Below, one piece after another: positions 45,965 through 53,922 of a stretch of DNA of 64,000 nucleotides; the first letter of the stretch is position 1, and the number at the start of each line of letters is the position of its first letter. Source of the stretch: Streptomyces sp. RKAG293 (lineage in GTDB: Bacteria; Actinomycetota; Actinomycetes; Streptomycetales; Streptomycetaceae); the NCBI RefSeq assembly GCF_023701745.1, contig NZ_JAJOZB010000001.1, forward strand, positions 3,478,501-3,542,500, read 5' to 3'. The translations under genes and the position numbers were made by a program. The notes under the pieces were generated by a model. It did no database searches. It was not told where the DNA came from and saw nothing but the letters and a program-made list of their open reading frames with translations.

Positions 45965-45984
45965 GGGGACGGTGACCCGTCCCC
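45965..45984 (+). terminator. Small hairpin after the DUF937-like gene
   Basis: A perfect 8-bp stem GGGGACGG/CCGTCCCC with a 4-base loop, 15 bases after the stop. Confidence 0.45.
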
Positions 45985-45993
45985 GGACAGACG

Positions 45994-46023
45994 AAAGGGG
46001 TCCGGCGTGAGCCGGACCCCTTT
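45994..46023. terminator. Bidirectional intrinsic terminator
   Basis: A perfect 13-bp stem (45994-46006 with 46011-46023), loop GTGA, with AAA on the left and TTT on the right end so it can act on both strands. It lies between the plus-strand DUF937-like gene and the minus-strand sugar operon. Confidence 0.85.
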
Positions 46024-46169
46024 GCGTTTCCCCCCAGTACCCCCGAAGCCCCCCTCGGGCGCATATCACTACCTCAGTTCCCCGAACCCCTCCCGGGAAC
46101 CTTGATGCCTATAAGACCGACCACCCCCCAGAAGGGTTGTACGCCCGACAGAATTAATTTGAAGATTCT

Positions 46170-47096
46170 TCAGAGCACGTGTTCGCGGTACCGGCGGGCG
46201 ATCTCCGCGACCACTTCGGCGCCGTCCCGCGCCCACAGGGCGGGGTTGAAGATCTCCACCTCCACAGCGCCCGAATACCCGGCCGCGTCGACCTGCTCAC
46301 GGAATCCGCGCAGGTCAACGCAGCCGTCACCGAGCTGACCGCGCCCCAGCAGCACGCCCTCGGGCAGCGGGGTGACCCAGTCCGCGAGCTGGAAGGCCGC
46401 GATCCTGCCGGCCGCGCCGGCGCGGGCGATCTGCGCCGGGACCCGGTCGTCCCACCACAGGTGGTAGGTGTCCACGACGACCCCGACCCGCTCGGCGGGG
46501 AAGCGCTCCGCGATGTCCAGTGCCTGGCCGAGCGTGGAGACGACGCAGCGGTCCGACGCGTACATCGGGTGCAGCGGCTCGATCGCCAGGCACACCGACC
46601 GCTCGGCGGCGTACGGAGCCAGCTCGGCCAGTGCGTCGGCGACCCGCTCCCGTGCGGCCGCGATATCGCGCTCTCCTGATGGCAGCCCGCCCGAAACCAG
46701 CACCAGGGTGCCGGTTTCCAGGACGGCCGCCTCGTCGATCGCGGCCCGGTTGTCGTCCATCGCCGTGCGCCGGGCGACCGGATCGCTCGCGGTGAAGAAG
46801 CCGCCGCGGCACAAGGACGTCACCTCGAGGCCGGTTTCCCGCATCAGACGGGCGGCCCGCTCGACGCCGTACTCCTGCACCGGCGCGCGCCAGAGGCCCA
46901 CGCCGGGGACTCCGAGCCCGGCGCAACCCGCCGCCAGCTCGGGCAGCGACCACTGCTTGACGGTCTCCTGGTTGATGCTCAGCCGCGCCAGATCACCGGC
47001 CGTCGCGCCGACAGCGGTCACAGGGCCGGCGGTCGTACGGCCCTGGCGTCCGCTGTCGGGGCTCCCGCTGCCGGCGGTCCTACGGTCCGCGCTCAT
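46170..47096 (-). CDS. Sugar phosphate isomerase/epimerase (AP-endonuclease 2-type TIM barrel)
   Basis: 308 aa; the ATG overlaps the stop of the DUF993 gene (ATGA). Barrel strands and metal-ligand motifs of the xylose isomerase-like family: EVTSLCRGGFF, VCLAIEPLHPMY (Glu, His), VVDTYHLWWD (Asp, His), IAAFQLADWV and GAVEVEIFN (Glu). It likely isomerises or epimerises a keto-sugar or inositol derivative with a divalent metal. Third gene of the operon with a Gfo/Idh dehydrogenase and a DUF993 protein; it probably acts on their oxidised product. Confidence 0.85.
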   Translation of the reverse strand: MSADRRTAGSGSPDSGRQGRTTAGPVTAVGATAGDLARLSINQETVKQWSLPELAAGCAGLGVPGVGLWRAPVQEYGVERAARLMRETGLEVTSLCRGGFFTASDPVARRTAMDDNRAAIDEAAVLETGTLVLVSGGLPSGERDIAAARERVADALAELAPYAAERSVCLAIEPLHPMYASDRCVVSTLGQALDIAERFPAERVGVVVDTYHLWWDDRVPAQIARAGAAGRIAAFQLADWVTPLPEGVLLGRGQLGDGCVDLRGFREQVDAAGYSGAVEVEIFNPALWARDGAEVVAEIARRYREHVL

Positions 47097-48259
47097 GCGG
47101 CGACCCCGTGGATGACGAGCAGTTGCCGCATCCGGGCCTCGGCCAGCGCCGGGTCGGGGAACAGGCCGAGACCGTCGGCCAGTTCGTAGGCGCGCGCGAG
47201 ATGCGGGAGGGAGCGGGCCGACTGCAGACCGCCCACCATGGTGAAGTGCGACTGGTGGCCCGCCAGCCAGGCCAGGAACACCACACCGGTCTTGTAGTAG
47301 CGCGTCGGAGCGCCGAACAGGTGCCGGGACAACGCGACGGTCGGGTCGAGAAGCGCCCGGAAGCCGGCCGCGTCCCCGGTGTCCAGGGTGCGGACGGCGG
47401 CAGCGGCGAGCGGCGCCAGCGGATCGAAGATGCCGAGCAGCGCATGGCTGAAGCCCTGCTCGTCGCCCTCGATCAGCTCGGGATAGTTGAAGTCGTCGCC
47501 GGTGTAGCAGCGCACGCCCTGGGGCAGCCTGCGGCGCAGTTCCACCTCACGCCGGGCGTCGAGCAGCGACACCTTGATGCCGTCGACCTTGTCGGGGTGG
47601 GCGGCGATGACGTCCAGGAACGTCTCCGTGGCCGCGTCGAGGTCCTCGCTGCCCCAGTAGCCGGCCAGCGCGGGGTCGAACATCGGACCGAGCCAGTGCA
47701 GAACGACCGGTTCCGCGGACTGGCGCAGCAGGTGGCCGTAGACCTCGACGTAGTCGTCAGGGGTCCTGGCCAGGGCCGCCAGCGCGCGGGACGCCATGAG
47801 GACGGCCTGCGATCCGGACTCCTCCACGACGGCCAGCTGCTCCTCGTAGGCGGCGGCCACCTCGGTGAGCGTCCGGGCGGGCGCGACGAGTTGGTCCGTG
47901 CCGACGCCGCAGGCGATGCGGCCTCCGGTGGCCCGGGCCTCGGCGGAGGAGCGGCGGATCAGTTCGGCCGCGGCCGCCCAGTCCAGACCCATGCCGCGCT
48001 GGGCGGTGTCCATCGCCTCGGCGACACCCAGACCCTGTGACCACAGGTGGCGGCGGAAGGCGAGGGTGGCGTCCCAGTCGATGGCCGCCGGTTCGCCGGC
48101 GGCGCTGCGCCAGGGGTCGGCGACGACGTGCGCGGCCGAGTAGACGACCCGGCTGCGCAGTTCGCCGCCCAAGGCGTGGACCACCGGCTCGGAACGCGGC
48201 ACATAGGAACGTAGTTCCCCGGTGGAGCTGGGGAGCTCGATCGCTGCCCGGCCGCTCAC
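47093..48259 (-). CDS. DUF993 protein, dihydrodipicolinate synthase-like
   Basis: 388 aa from the GTG at 48259, overlapping the dehydrogenase stop (GTGA). The sequence fits the DUF993 family: EEQLAVVEESGSQAVLMASRA, VVLHWLGPMFDPALAGYWG, VDGIKVSLLD with a lysine at the position of the Schiff-base Lys of DHDPS-type aldolases, CYTGDDFNYPELI, and RYYKTGVVFLAWLAGHQSHF. It is likely a class I aldolase or dehydratase acting on an oxidised sugar. No member of this family known to me has an established substrate. Confidence 0.85.
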   Translation of the reverse strand: MSGRAAIELPSSTGELRSYVPRSEPVVHALGGELRSRVVYSAAHVVADPWRSAAGEPAAIDWDATLAFRRHLWSQGLGVAEAMDTAQRGMGLDWAAAAELIRRSSAEARATGGRIACGVGTDQLVAPARTLTEVAAAYEEQLAVVEESGSQAVLMASRALAALARTPDDYVEVYGHLLRQSAEPVVLHWLGPMFDPALAGYWGSEDLDAATETFLDVIAAHPDKVDGIKVSLLDARREVELRRRLPQGVRCYTGDDFNYPELIEGDEQGFSHALLGIFDPLAPLAAAAVRTLDTGDAAGFRALLDPTVALSRHLFGAPTRYYKTGVVFLAWLAGHQSHFTMVGGLQSARSLPHLARAYELADGLGLFPDPALAEARMRQLLVIHGVAA

Positions 48260-49407
48260 AGGGACAGCTCCGGGACGTCGAGGCGCCGGCCCTCGGCGGA
48301 CGACTTCAGGCCCAGTTCGGCGAGCTGGACGCCGCGCGCGCCGGCCAGCAGGTCCCACTGCCAGGGCTCGCCGAGCACGACGTGGCGCAGGAACAGCTCC
48401 CACTGGCTCTTGAATCCGTTGGTGAACTCGGCGTTGTCCGGAACTGCCTGCCACTGGTCGCGGAAGGGCTCGGTGACCGGAAGGTCGGGGTTCCAGACCG
48501 GCTTGGGGGTGGCGGAGCGGTGCTGCACCCGGCAGTCCCGCAGGCCCGCGACGGCCGAGCCGTGCGTGCCGTCGACCTGGAACTCCACCAGTTCGTCGCG
48601 GTTGACGCGCACCGTCCAGGAGGAGTTGATCTGGGCGATGGCACCGCCGTCGAGCTGGAAGATGCCGTACGCGGCGTCGTCGGCGGTCGCGTCGTACGGC
48701 TTGCCGTCCTCGTCCCAGCGCCGCGGGATGTGGGTGGCGGTCAGCGCCTGAACGGTGCGGACCCGTCCGAACAGCTCGTGGAGCACGTACTCCCAGTGCG
48801 GGAACATGTCGACGACGATGCCGCCGCCGTCCTGCGAACGGTAGTTCCAGGAGGGCCGCTGAGCGCTCTGCCAGTCGCCCTCGAAGACCCAGTAGCCGAA
48901 CTCGCCGCGGATGGAGAGGATCTGTCCGAAGAAGCCGCCGTCGATGAGCCGCTTGAGCTTGAGCAGGCCGGGGAGGAAGAGCTTGTCCTGGACCACGCCG
49001 TGCTTGACGCCGGCGGCGGTGGCGAGCCGGGCCAGCTCCAGGGCGCTGTCCAGGGACGTCGCGGTGGGCTTCTCGCAGTAGATGTGCTTTCCGGCGGCGA
49101 TGGCCTTGCGCACCGACTCCTCGCGGGCCGAGGTGACCTGCGCGTCGAAGTAGATCTCGACGGTCGGGTCGGCCAGGACGGCGTCGAGGTCGGTGGAGAT
49201 GTGCTCCAGCCCGTGCCGGTCCGCCATCGCGCGCAGCGCGTGCTCCCGACGGCCGACGAGGACCGGCTCGGGCCACAGCGTCGTGCCGTCCCCGAGGTCG
49301 AGTCCGCCCTGCTCGCGCAGGCTCAGGATCGAGCGGACGAGGTGCTGGCGGTAGCCCATGCGGCCCGTGACGCCGTTCATGGCGATCCGCACTGTCCTGC
49401 GTGTCAC
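48256..49407 (-). CDS. Gfo/Idh/MocA-family NAD(P)-dependent sugar dehydrogenase
   Basis: 383 aa from the GTG at 49407 (GGGGAGGAC 9 bases upstream). Rossmann domain: VRIAMNGVTGRMG, an unusual variant of the GxGxxG loop (NGVTGRMG); IYFDAQVTS and IYCEKPTATSLDSALEL (EKP motif of the family). The C-terminal half is the alpha/beta substrate domain with GIVVDMFPHWEYVLHELFG. It likely oxidises a sugar or inositol. First gene of a three-gene overlapping operon under a LacI-type operator. Confidence 0.88.
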   Translation of the reverse strand: MTRRTVRIAMNGVTGRMGYRQHLVRSILSLREQGGLDLGDGTTLWPEPVLVGRREHALRAMADRHGLEHISTDLDAVLADPTVEIYFDAQVTSAREESVRKAIAAGKHIYCEKPTATSLDSALELARLATAAGVKHGVVQDKLFLPGLLKLKRLIDGGFFGQILSIRGEFGYWVFEGDWQSAQRPSWNYRSQDGGGIVVDMFPHWEYVLHELFGRVRTVQALTATHIPRRWDEDGKPYDATADDAAYGIFQLDGGAIAQINSSWTVRVNRDELVEFQVDGTHGSAVAGLRDCRVQHRSATPKPVWNPDLPVTEPFRDQWQAVPDNAEFTNGFKSQWELFLRHVVLGEPWQWDLLAGARGVQLAELGLKSSAEGRRLDVPELSL

Positions 49408-49446
49408 GTTGGGTCCTCCCCTTCGGCCGCTACCGCCCGTCAAGCG

Positions 49447-49464
49447 ATAGCAAGCGCTTTCTTC
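49447..49464. promoter_or_regulatory. LacI-type operator for the sugar operon
   Basis: AGCAAGCGCTTTCT (49449-49462), with the perfect core AAGCGCTT at 49452-49459 and the central CG pair typical of LacI/GalR sites. It lies just downstream of the minus-strand promoter and 40 bases from the start codon of the Gfo/Idh gene, where a bound repressor would block transcription. Confidence 0.75.
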
Positions 49465-49470
49465 TCTGGC

Positions 49471-49500
49471 ACGCTAGCCGGAAGCGGGCCGATCCGACAA
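49471..49500 (-). promoter_or_regulatory. Putative promoter of the Gfo/Idh-DUF993-isomerase operon
   Basis: On the minus strand, TTGTCG (-35, 49495-49500) and TAGCGT (-10, 49471-49476) are separated by 18 bases, with the LacI-type palindrome beginning nine bases downstream of the -10. Confidence 0.55.
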
Positions 49501-49566
49501 GGTGAGAACATGTCCGGCAACGGGCGGTGCGGTCCCGGGACGGGCCAGTAGGAGGTACGGACGCAG

Positions 49567-50640
49567 ATGGCAGTGACCCTCGCCGATGTCGCGGCGCGCG
49601 CCGGGGTGTCGTCCGCGACCGTCTCGCGCGTCCTCAATGGCAACTACCCGGTCGCGGGCAGCACGCGCGAACGCGTTCAGCGGGCCGTCGAAGACCTGGA
49701 CTATGTGGTCAACGGGCAGGCCAGAGGTCTGGCAGCCGCCACCTCCGACCTGGTCGGGGTACTCGTCAACGACGTCGCGGACCCGTTCTTCGGGCTGATC
49801 GCGAGCGCCGTCCAGGCCGAGATCAGCGACCCGTCCGCGCCCGGCGGCGGCAAGCTCGCGGTGGTCTGCAACACCGGCGGCTCCCCCGAGGCCGAACTCA
49901 CGTACCTCACCTTGCTGGAACGCCAGCGTGCGGCCGGCGTGGTGATCACCGGGGGCGCGGTCGAGGGCGCGGAGCACAGCGCGGCGGTCGCCGCCCGGCT
50001 CGCCCGGCTCGCGGAGTCCGGCACGCGGATCGTGCTGTGCGGACGGCCTCCGCTGGAGCCGGCCACGGGGATCCCCGTGGCGACCGTCGCGTTCGACAAC
50101 CGGGGCGGCGCGCGGAGGCTGACCGAGCACCTGCTCTCCCTCGGCCACCGCCGGATCGGGTACGTCGCGGGTCCCGCCGACCGCACCACCACCCGGCACC
50201 GGCTGGAGGGCCACCGGGCGGCACTGGCGGACCACGATCTGCCGTCCACCGGTCCCGCCGTCGACCGGCTCACGGTGCACGGCTCGTACGACCGCTCCTC
50301 CGGCTATGACGCGGCGCTGGAACTCCTGCGCAGGGAACCCGCGCTGACCGCCGTCATCGCCGCCAACGACACCGTCGCGCTCGGCGTGTGCGCGGCTGTG
50401 CGCGACCAGGGGCTGAGCATTCCGGACGACGTCTCGGTGGCGGGGTTCGACGATCTCCCGTTCAGCGTGGACACCGCGCCGGCCCTGACGACGGTCCGGA
50501 TTCCGCTGCAGGAGGCGGGCGCCCGGGCCGGCCGCCTCGTCATGGGGCGCCAGGCCCCGCCGCCCGGCGGCCTCGCGACGATCCGTACCGAGCTGATGGT
50601 GCGGGCGTCCACGGCACGGCCGCGGGCCGGCTCCGCCTGA
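49567..50640 (+). CDS. LacI-family transcriptional repressor
   Basis: 357 aa; ATG start after AGGAGG about 10 bases upstream. HTH at 3-23 (VTLADVAARAGVSSATVSRV) and hinge helix RGLAAATSDL, then a periplasmic-binding-protein-like effector domain: GVLVNDVADPFFG, VVITGGAV, VAFDNRGGARRLTEHLLSLG split, RRIGYVAG, AVIAANDTVALGV, SVAGFDDLPFS. Likely a dimer that represses the divergent sugar operon through the AAGCGCTT site and releases on binding a sugar or sugar derivative. Confidence 0.93.
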   Translation: MAVTLADVAARAGVSSATVSRVLNGNYPVAGSTRERVQRAVEDLDYVVNGQARGLAAATSDLVGVLVNDVADPFFGLIASAVQAEISDPSAPGGGKLAVVCNTGGSPEAELTYLTLLERQRAAGVVITGGAVEGAEHSAAVAARLARLAESGTRIVLCGRPPLEPATGIPVATVAFDNRGGARRLTEHLLSLGHRRIGYVAGPADRTTTRHRLEGHRAALADHDLPSTGPAVDRLTVHGSYDRSSGYDAALELLRREPALTAVIAANDTVALGVCAAVRDQGLSIPDDVSVAGFDDLPFSVDTAPALTTVRIPLQEAGARAGRLVMGRQAPPPGGLATIRTELMVRASTARPRAGSA

Positions 50641-50743
50641 ACCGTGGGCCGAGGGGTTCGCGGGACGCCCGGAAGGCCGCCGTGCGAGGGTCGCGGGATT
50701 CCGCAGGGCCGTTCACAGGGGCGTTCGCAGAGGAGTCGGGAAG

Positions 50744-50752
50744 TTATCCACA
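50744..50752 (+). promoter_or_regulatory. Single consensus DnaA box
   Basis: TTATCCACA, identical to the E. coli consensus, upstream of the MarR-GNAT gene. One isolated box has limited meaning and may be chance. Confidence 0.3.
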
Positions 50753-50781
50753 GGCCTTTTCGTGGCGTCCTCGTCGACTTA

Positions 50782-50800
50782 CCTTTGACTCAGGCAAAGG
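50782..50800. promoter_or_regulatory. Putative MarR operator
   Basis: CCTTTG (50782-50787) and CAAAGG (50795-50800) form a perfect inverted repeat around a 7-base spacer, 31 bases before the MarR-GNAT start. It overlaps TTGACT, a good -35 candidate at 50785-50790, so binding would cause autorepression. Confidence 0.6.
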
Positions 50801-50830
50801 AATTTCGAGGGTGAATGCCGAGGTGCTCCC

Positions 50831-51748
50831 ATGGCCGTGCAAGAGATCCGTGCCTTCAACCGCTTCTACACCAACCTCATCGGCGCGCTGGACTACAGCC
50901 GCCATCTGCATACTCCCTACACGCTGACCGAAGCGCGGGTGCTGTACGAGCTGGCGCACTCCCGGCGGACCGACGCCGCCGACCTCCGGGTGGAACTCTC
51001 GCTCGACGCCGGGCATTTGAGCCGCATGCTGTCGAAGTTCGAACAGGACCAGCTGGTCACGCGCGCGCCGTCCGAGCAGGACGCCCGGCGGCAGCGCATA
51101 GAGCTGACCCCGCAGGGCCGGGAGGCTGCCACCCTGCTGGAGAAGCGGGCGGAGGACGCCGTCGGGTCGCTGCTCAGCGATGTGCCCGAGGAGGACCGCC
51201 CGCGGCTGGCCGAGGCCATGCGCACCGTCCGGGAGATACTGCGCGACGACCGCCGGCCGGCCCCGGCCCGGATCGAACTGCGCGGACCGAACCCCGGCGA
51301 CCTGGGATGGGTGATCCAGCGGAACGCGGCGGTGTACGCGGCCGAGTTCGGCTGGAACAGCGAGTACGAAGCGCTGGTGGCCCGCATCGTGGCGGACTTC
51401 GCCGCCGATCCGGATCCCGGGTGCGAGGCGCTGTGGATGGCGGAGCTCGACGGCGTGCCGGCCGGCTGTGTGTTCTGCGTCCGTGACGATGCGCCCGGCG
51501 TAGCGCGGCTGCGGTTGCTTCTGGTGGAACCGGGTGCGCGCGGTCATCGGATAGGCGACCGGCTGGTGGAGCGCTGCATATCCTTCGCCCGCGACGCCGG
51601 GTACCGCGAGCTGGTGCTGTGGACGAACGATGTACTGGGGGCGGCCCGGAAGATCTACCAGCGGGCCGGCTTCGAACTCGTCGCGGAGAAGCCGCATCAC
51701 AGCTTCGGCAAGGACCTCGTGGGACAGGACTGGCGCCTGGCGCTTTAG
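50831..51748 (+). CDS. MarR-GNAT fusion: winged-helix regulator with acetyltransferase domain
   Basis: 305 aa. Residues 1 to about 145 are a MarR domain: YTLTEARVLYELAHS, SLDAGHLSRMLSKFEQDQLV (recognition helix region), RRQRIELTPQGREA (wing). Residues about 150-305 are a GNAT acetyltransferase with RLRLLLVEPGARGHRIGDRLVE split (acetyl-CoA pyrophosphate loop, R-G-H-R-I-G in place of R/QxxGxG/A), LVLWTNDVLGAARKIYQRAG and FELVAEKPHHSFGKDL. Fusions of this kind may couple promoter binding to acetylation of a small molecule or protein. It probably represses itself through the adjacent inverted repeat. Confidence 0.9.
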   Translation: MAVQEIRAFNRFYTNLIGALDYSRHLHTPYTLTEARVLYELAHSRRTDAADLRVELSLDAGHLSRMLSKFEQDQLVTRAPSEQDARRQRIELTPQGREAATLLEKRAEDAVGSLLSDVPEEDRPRLAEAMRTVREILRDDRRPAPARIELRGPNPGDLGWVIQRNAAVYAAEFGWNSEYEALVARIVADFAADPDPGCEALWMAELDGVPAGCVFCVRDDAPGVARLRLLLVEPGARGHRIGDRLVERCISFARDAGYRELVLWTNDVLGAARKIYQRAGFELVAEKPHHSFGKDLVGQDWRLAL

Positions 51749-51794
51749 GCCGGATCGCGGCGGCACGCGCCGAGAGCGCCGTGGGAGGTTGACC

Positions 51795-52622
51795 ATGCCC
51801 GGCGTGGTGCCTAGTGTCCGCCGGATGAAGCTCGCGTTCTCCACACTCGGCGTCCCCGCACTCCCCATCGAGCAGGTCGTCCGTCTCGCCGCTGAGCATG
51901 GTTTCCACGGTGTGGAGATCCGGGCCAACGCCGAGGAACCCGTCCACACCGGCCTGTCGGCGGCGGAACGGAGCGCGGTCGTGGCCGAGTTCGAGAAGTC
52001 GGGGGTGGAGATCCTGACAGTGGCGGCCTACGCCAAGGTCGCCGCGCCGGGTGACGACGAGCCGGTACTGACGGACCTTCGGGCCAACCTGGCCCTCGCG
52101 GCCGATCTGGGGGCCCCGTTCGTGCGGGTCTTCCCCGGCGGTGGGGAACTGCCGGCGGCGGAGGCCGACCTGTACGCCGCACGGCGCCTCGCGGCGGTCG
52201 CACCGGACGCCGCCCGCCTCGGAGTGAAGGTGCTGCTCGAGACGCACGACTCGCACCCGACCGGGGCGGACGCGGCCCGGATCCTGGGGCTGGTCGGGCA
52301 CGGCAGTGTGGGCGCGATCTGGGATGTGATGCACACCTGGCGCGGTGGTGAGCAGCCGTCCGAGACCTACCCCGTACTCGCCCCGCACCTGGGGTATGTG
52401 CAGGTCAAGGACATCGCCTCGGCCGAGGACACCACTCCGCTGCCGCTCGGGGCGGGTGTGCTGCCGCTGGCGGAGACGGTGGAGGTGCTGAGCCGGGGGG
52501 ACTGGGACGGCTGGCTGTGCTGGGAGTACGAGAAGCGCTGGTACCCGCAGGCCGCGGATCTTCCGGAGCTGCTGTCACCGGCCCGGCAGCATCTGTCCCG
52601 GCTGCTCGCCAACTCGGCATGA
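51795..52622 (+). CDS. Sugar phosphate isomerase/epimerase, second copy
   Basis: 275 aa from the ATG at 51795 (GGGAGG 7 bases upstream); an ATG at 51825 begins the conserved barrel (MKLAFSTLG). Metal-binding TIM barrel: GFHGVEIRAN, VKVLLETHDSHPT (Glu, His), VGAIWDVMHTWRGGE (Asp, His), YVQVKDIA (Lys-Asp), WLCWEYEKRWYP (Glu). Related in fold but not closely in sequence to the isomerase at 46.2-47.1 kb. Substrate unknown; it may serve the same sugar pathway, though it is on the other strand and apparently monocistronic. Confidence 0.85.
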   Translation: MPGVVPSVRRMKLAFSTLGVPALPIEQVVRLAAEHGFHGVEIRANAEEPVHTGLSAAERSAVVAEFEKSGVEILTVAAYAKVAAPGDDEPVLTDLRANLALAADLGAPFVRVFPGGGELPAAEADLYAARRLAAVAPDAARLGVKVLLETHDSHPTGADAARILGLVGHGSVGAIWDVMHTWRGGEQPSETYPVLAPHLGYVQVKDIASAEDTTPLPLGAGVLPLAETVEVLSRGDWDGWLCWEYEKRWYPQAADLPELLSPARQHLSRLLANSA

Positions 52623-52788
52623 CACCGGGGCCGGCCGTGCGCCGGTCGCGGGGCGGCCCGTACGGGGCCGCGCCATGCCAGGAAGAGAGTGCGCGGAGTC
52701 GGTCCATGCCAGGGGCGATCCGTGCGCTTTCGGCCAAACGGCGCATCACACACTGCCCGGTGACCTCGGCCGACCCGACGATGGAGCC

Positions 52789-53844
52789 ATGTTCAGCCAC
52801 CGCACGGAACCGGTCGTGGAATCCGCCCGTCCAAGCCACATGCTGCTGATGAAGCTCCGTAGAGCCGTGTCGGTCGCGGTGCTGGCCGCGTCGCTGACCG
52901 CCCTGTCCACCGGCTGTGGCCAGGACCGGCCCACCACCGGTGCGCCACCCTCCGACAGTGCCGGGGGCGACCACAGCCCCACCACCTCGGCGACGGGGGT
53001 TCCGCCGTCGACCGGTGGTTCTCCGTCGGGCAGTCCGTCGTCCGCCGGTACCGCGACCACACCCGTCCAGTCCGGGGCCCACGGGATCGAGTCCCGGGCC
53101 GTGTACCTCTCCGCCGGGGTGCACCGGCCACCCGCGGTGCACTCGGTGGTCAACAGCGAACTCGAGCTGTCCCGCTTCCCGAGCTGGTTCGCGGGGTCCG
53201 ATCCGACGGCGGCCCGCGAGATCGCCCAGCGCGCCCAGAAGACCGACTTCTCGCGCAATGTGCTGGTGGGCTGGGTGGAGACCACCGGCTGCAGCCAGGC
53301 CACCGGGGCCGTGCTGCTCGCCAGTGGCGACCGGCTGACGCTCGGGGTCATCCAGCCGAAGCCCCAGCCGGAATGCCTCGTCGCCTATCAGGTCACGGTG
53401 GTCTTCGAGGTGCCGCGCGACCGTATGCCGAAGCATCCGGTGTTCGGGACGGGAGGTGCGGCGGCCACCGCGCCCGGCCCCGGTACGACGGTGGCGTTCA
53501 CGCACCTCGAGGGCGGGACCGCCCAGGGTCAGGGGCCCAAGGGCTCGGAAGTGACCCAGCCCGCCCAGCTGAACGCCTATCTGGCGGGTCTGCCCGCCGC
53601 CGGCGCCTCCGCCGTACGGGCACAGCTGGCCGCGCATCCGCTGAAGAGTGGTGAACGGCGCTTCGGATTCAAGCTGTCCGGTTGCCGGCCCACCGGCGCC
53701 GCGCTCCTCATCACTCCCGAGGGGCGGGTATCGGCGTCGCCGACCGGAGGCGAGAACCTCCGCTGCATCCGGCCCGAGATCTACGCGGCGGTGCTGGCCG
53801 TCCCGGTGAATGTGCTGCCGACTCGCGTCACAGCCATTGACTGA
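52789..53844 (+). CDS. Lipoprotein with two PrcB-like domains
   Basis: 351 aa from the ATG at 52789 (GGAG very close); an ATG at 52849 gives a cleaner lipoprotein signal (KLRRAVSVAVLAASL, lipobox LSTGC). A Ser/Thr/Pro/Gly spacer follows. The body has two similar units: about 160-208 (LVGWVETTGCSQATGAVLL ... VVFEVPRDRMP) and about 286-340 (GFKLSGCRPTGAALLITPEG ... AVLAVPVNVLP). Each has a TGC or SGC motif and a beta hairpin, recalling the PrcB_C domain. The duplication is seen directly; the PrcB link is weak. It is membrane-anchored on the outer face. Confidence 0.75.
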   Translation: MFSHRTEPVVESARPSHMLLMKLRRAVSVAVLAASLTALSTGCGQDRPTTGAPPSDSAGGDHSPTTSATGVPPSTGGSPSGSPSSAGTATTPVQSGAHGIESRAVYLSAGVHRPPAVHSVVNSELELSRFPSWFAGSDPTAAREIAQRAQKTDFSRNVLVGWVETTGCSQATGAVLLASGDRLTLGVIQPKPQPECLVAYQVTVVFEVPRDRMPKHPVFGTGGAAATAPGPGTTVAFTHLEGGTAQGQGPKGSEVTQPAQLNAYLAGLPAAGASAVRAQLAAHPLKSGERRFGFKLSGCRPTGAALLITPEGRVSASPTGGENLRCIRPEIYAAVLAVPVNVLPTRVTAID

Positions 53845-53845
53845 C

Positions 53846-53886
53846 GAAAACTTTCCGGCTATCCGTTTCAACTGAAGAAAACTTTC
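53846..53886 (+). promoter_or_regulatory. Paired GAAAACTTTC elements upstream of the GH3 gene
   Basis: Exact copies at 53846-53855 and 53877-53886, start to start 31 bases (about three helical turns), so on the same DNA face. Each has GAAA/TTTC dyad symmetry and the second is flanked by CTGAA/TTCAG. It lies 37 bases upstream of the GH3 start. Probably an operator for a sugar-responsive regulator encoded elsewhere, such as an RpiR/MurR type. Confidence 0.6.
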
Positions 53887-53922
53887 AGCGTGCTCTTCTC
53901 CTCCAGCCGGAAGGAGTTCGAC

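Noticed and set aside
46170..52622. Classical myo-inositol (iol) cluster
   Set aside because: The Gfo/Idh and isomerase genes resemble iolG/iolE, but iolB, iolC, iolD and an inositol transporter are absent and DUF993 is not an iol enzyme.
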